The notes below the pieces were generated by a model that was not told where the DNA came from, made no database searches, and was given only the letters and a program-made list of their open reading frames with translations. From assembly GCA_947630895.1 (NCBI GenBank), contig CANRJJ010000009.1:1-48133 (forward strand): DNA of 48,133 nt, in the 5' to 3' direction. Of the stretch, positions 46,661 through 48,133 are shown piece after piece (the stretch's first letter is position 1; each line of letters begins with the position of its first letter). The DNA comes from an uncultured Wohlfahrtiimonas sp. (GTDB lineage: Bacteria; Pseudomonadota; Gammaproteobacteria; Cardiobacteriales; Wohlfahrtiimonadaceae). The position numbers were made by a program, and so were the translations under genes.

Positions 46661-47194
46661 ATGACAAAATACAATTTTGATTTTAAATTTAAAGTCATTC
46701 AATTTTATCTAACAGGCAAAGGCTATTGCTCTACAGCAGATTATTTTAATATTGATCAATCTACTGTTAAAAAATGGGTAAAACTATATCAATATCATGG
46801 CCAATCAGGGCTTGAACCAAGATCAAGCAAACAATCCTACTCTACCGAATTTAAGCATCATGTTCTGCAATTTATGTCTGATAATCACTATTCTGCTCGT
46901 GAGGCTGCCGCATATTTTAATATTCCTGCTTTCACTTCTATATTAGAATGGCAATCTCTGTTTGAACAAGGTGGACTTGTCGCACTTGAGCCACGCAAAA
47001 AGGGACGACCAAAGAAAATGAGATTACCTAAAAAAGCCGATAATCGTACAGAGCAAGAGAAGTTGATTGATCAGCTTCAGGCTGAATTAGCCTATCTGCG
47101 TGCGGAGAATGATGTCCTAAAAAAGTTGCAGGAACTCGACGAAAAGGAAGAGATGCTCAGGCGCAAACGATCATCGTCGAAGCGCTCAAAGTAA
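46661..47194 (+). CDS. IS3-family transposase OrfA
   Basis: The DNA-binding part of the transposase, ~177 aa from ATG 46661; the longer frame from 46634 would start inside the inverted repeat. Two helix-turn-helix units (FNIDQSTVKKWVKLYQYHGQ at ~22-41 and AAAYFNIPAFTSILEWQSLF at ~75-100) are followed by GRPKKM and a leucine-zipper-like helix (LIDQLQAELAYLRAENDVLK). The frame contains the slippery site CTA-AAA-AAG at 47117-47125, where ribosomes can move to the OrfB frame. Confidence 0.92.
   Translation: MTKYNFDFKFKVIQFYLTGKGYCSTADYFNIDQSTVKKWVKLYQYHGQSGLEPRSSKQSYSTEFKHHVLQFMSDNHYSAREAAAYFNIPAFTSILEWQSLFEQGGLVALEPRKKGRPKKMRLPKKADNRTEQEKLIDQLQAELAYLRAENDVLKKLQELDEKEEMLRRKRSSSKRSK
47119..47125 (+). 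promoter_or_regulatory. Programmed -1 frameshift site (A6G)
   Basis: A-AAA-AAG in the OrfA frame, preceded by the ENDVL-coding codons. After a -1 slip the frame is open into OrfB (VAGTRRKGRDAQAQTIIVEA joins the orfB start), as in IS150 and IS911. Confidence 0.75.
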
Positions 47195-47202
47195 AACATC
47201 CA

Positions 47203-48021
47203 TTGCCTTCATTGTTAAAAATCTTCGATCTTGCGAGAAGCACTTATTACTATCATAAGTTATCCTTGGCTCAGCCAGATTCTGATGAAAGTCTAAAGAC
47301 AAAAATTACCAATATTTTTCATCAACATAAAGGTCGATATGGTTATCGAAGAATCACGGCTGTTTTGAGAAAAGAGATGAGCATTAATCATAAGAAAGTG
47401 CAAAGAATCATGCAATTATTGAATCTTAAATCTTTGATAAGACCTAAAAAATATCGATCTTATAAAGGGCAAGTTGGAAAAATGGCAAAAAATATTTTGA
47501 AACGTGATTTTAAAGCAACAAAACCTAATCAAAAATGGGTGACAGATGTGACAGAGTTTAAAGTTAAGGATGAGAAATTGTATTTATCACCAATTTTAGA
47601 TTTATATAATCAAGAGATTATTAGCTATGAAATCTCTAAAACGCCAAAATATGAATTGGTGGCTAAAATGTTAAATAAAGCATTCAATCACTTGAATTTG
47701 CATAAAACAAAGCACAATTCTTTGATTTTACATTCAGATCAAGGTTGGCAGTATCAAATGAAACAATATCAGCAATCATTAAAAGAGCATTGTATCCAGC
47801 AAAGCATGTCTCGGAAGGGAAACTGCTATGACAATGCAGTGATTGAAAACTTCTTTGGTATTTTAAAGTCAGAGTGTTTTTATGGGAAAAAGTTTGAATC
47901 TGTTGATCATTTGAAAAATGAGATTGAAGAGTACATCGATTATTACAATAATGATCGCATTAAGCTAAAACTAAAAGGACTGAGTCCGATAGAATATCGA
48001 AATCAGTCCTTGTTTTTATAA
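47203..48021 (+). CDS. IS3-family transposase OrfB (catalytic part)
   Basis: A 272-aa DDE transposase domain (rve type). LLKIFDLARSTYYYHK opens the HTH_21-like region (HKGRYGYRRITAVLRKE). Catalytic residues are D115 (WVTDVTEF), D179 (LHSDQGWQYQ) and E215 (NAVIENFFGILKSE), with the 35-residue DD35E spacing. It is probably made mainly as the OrfAB fusion. The last codons overlap the terminator hairpin at 47975-48017. Confidence 0.95.
   Translation: MPSLLKIFDLARSTYYYHKLSLAQPDSDESLKTKITNIFHQHKGRYGYRRITAVLRKEMSINHKKVQRIMQLLNLKSLIRPKKYRSYKGQVGKMAKNILKRDFKATKPNQKWVTDVTEFKVKDEKLYLSPILDLYNQEIISYEISKTPKYELVAKMLNKAFNHLNLHKTKHNSLILHSDQGWQYQMKQYQQSLKEHCIQQSMSRKGNCYDNAVIENFFGILKSECFYGKKFESVDHLKNEIEEYIDYYNNDRIKLKLKGLSPIEYRNQSLFL
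47975..48017 (+). terminator. Terminator within the orfB 3' end
   Basis: AAGGACTGA and TCAGTCCTT form a 9-bp stem and TGTTTTT follows; the stem codes for the last residues of OrfB. Confidence 0.7.
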
Positions 48022-48098
48022 TTTATTAAACTGTCCAACTTTATGGGGTCAGTTCAATCATCAGGGCTTTTTACTATCACTTACTTAAAGAAGAGCAT

Positions 48099-48133
48099 AT
48101 GAAAAAAGAAAAAGTATTATTAACCATCGGCAT
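48099..48133 (+). CDS. Start of an unidentified gene (cut by window edge)
   Basis: ATG at 48099 follows AAAGAAGAG at a good distance and opens MKKEKVLLTIG before the window ends. Eleven codons are too few to name a family. Confidence 0.5.
   Translation, partial: MKKEKVLLTIG

Larger units (their letters stand above)
46616..48056 (+). mobile_element. Complete IS3-family element (IS150-type), 1441 bp
   Basis: Terminal inverted repeats of about 25 bases: left TGAACTGCACCCCAAAAGTT, right (reverse complement) TGAACTGACCCCATAAAGTT, both continuing into GGACA. Two overlapping-phase reading frames, orfA and orfB, are joined by an A6G slippery site, and the DDE motif is complete. Direct flanks (TTC left, ATC right) do not form a clear target duplication. 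A second, decayed right end of the same family occurs at 11530-11600. Confidence 0.93.
46599..48072 (+). terminator. pepQ terminator split by the IS insertion
   Basis: AAAAAGCC (46599-46606) and GGCTTTTT (48065-48072) are complementary arms that would form a terminator if the 1441-base IS were removed. They now lie on opposite sides of it. Confidence 0.7.

Noticed and set aside
46606-48066. A target-site duplication for the IS.
   Set aside because: Left flank TTC and right flank ATC differ; shifting the ends does not give a clean 3-4 base match.
1-48133. CRISPR arrays or rRNA genes.
   Set aside because: No regularly spaced repeats and no rRNA-like stretches were seen on either strand.
48099-48133. 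Naming the last partial gene ubiH because it follows a proline peptidase.
   Set aside because: The upstream gene is PepQ-like rather than PepP, and the eleven visible codons do not show the flavin-binding start expected of UbiH.

Overview
The window is an AT-rich chromosomal segment of a gammaproteobacterium. The evidence is the conserved gammaproteobacterial neighbourhoods: lapA-lapB-pyrF, lgt-thyA, yebC-ruvC-ruvA, ibaG next to murA, a Pro/Arg/His/Pro tRNA cluster, a TfpX/TfpZ pilin accessory gene, cytochrome c4, HemJ and EpmC. A Cardiobacteriales-type organism (Wohlfahrtiimonas or Ignatzschineria relatives) would fit, but this is inference and a 16S or core-protein search would be needed. 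Most of the window is ordinary core genome; the two mobile regions are at the ends.

Region 1 (1-7774, accessory). The right end of a Tn554-like recombinase island lies inside epmC, the EF-P hydroxylase gene. The host gene is cut after codon ~60 (fragment 7764-7952, with its own start and a likely promoter). Four tightly packed minus-strand genes follow: a complete tyrosine recombinase (477 aa), a larger recombinase-like protein lacking key catalytic residues (661 aa), a second complete large recombinase (686 aa) and a small basic coiled-coil protein (about 141 aa, TnpC-like). Five bases further on is an intact epmC about 75% identical to the fragment over 57 residues. It either restores the broken host gene or is reconstituted at the other junction. 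Beyond it are an unknown 167-aa protein and the start of a helicase with a PLD-like N-terminus, a typical anti-phage or restriction-type cargo gene, running off the left edge.

Region 2 (8042-13640): a GT4 glycosyltransferase and an alpha/alpha-barrel protein that probably work together on a surface glycan, an iron alcohol dehydrogenase whose terminator is a relic of an IS3 element end, and a secreted lytic transglycosylase.

Region 3 (13666-32862, housekeeping): trmB-ispG; hemJ; grpE, gloA, greA and an AI-2E permease; a catalytically dead DEAD-box helicase-like protein opposite lapA; lapA-lapB-pyrF-ibaG-murA; dsbA; lgt-thyA-rnhA-dnaQ; a cytochrome c4 with an unusual coiled-coil linker; a DUF2058 protein; serA; thrC.

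Region 4 (32963-46574): an orphan TfpX/TfpZ protein, glutamate dehydrogenase, a DHA2-type MFS exporter, four tRNA genes with two identical tRNA-Pro copies, cca, an ATP-grasp / 7TM-transglutaminase / retropepsin-like triad, ruvA-ruvC-yebC, an unrecognised 459-aa protein with an internal duplication, and a PepQ-type dipeptidase.

Region 5 (46616-48056): a complete IS3-family (IS150-type) element with a programmed -1 frameshift site, inserted between the two arms of the pepQ terminator. The first codons of another gene follow at the right edge. No rRNA, CRISPR array or gene-free stretch over 300 bases is present; the longest gaps are 11373-11650 and 21003-21267.
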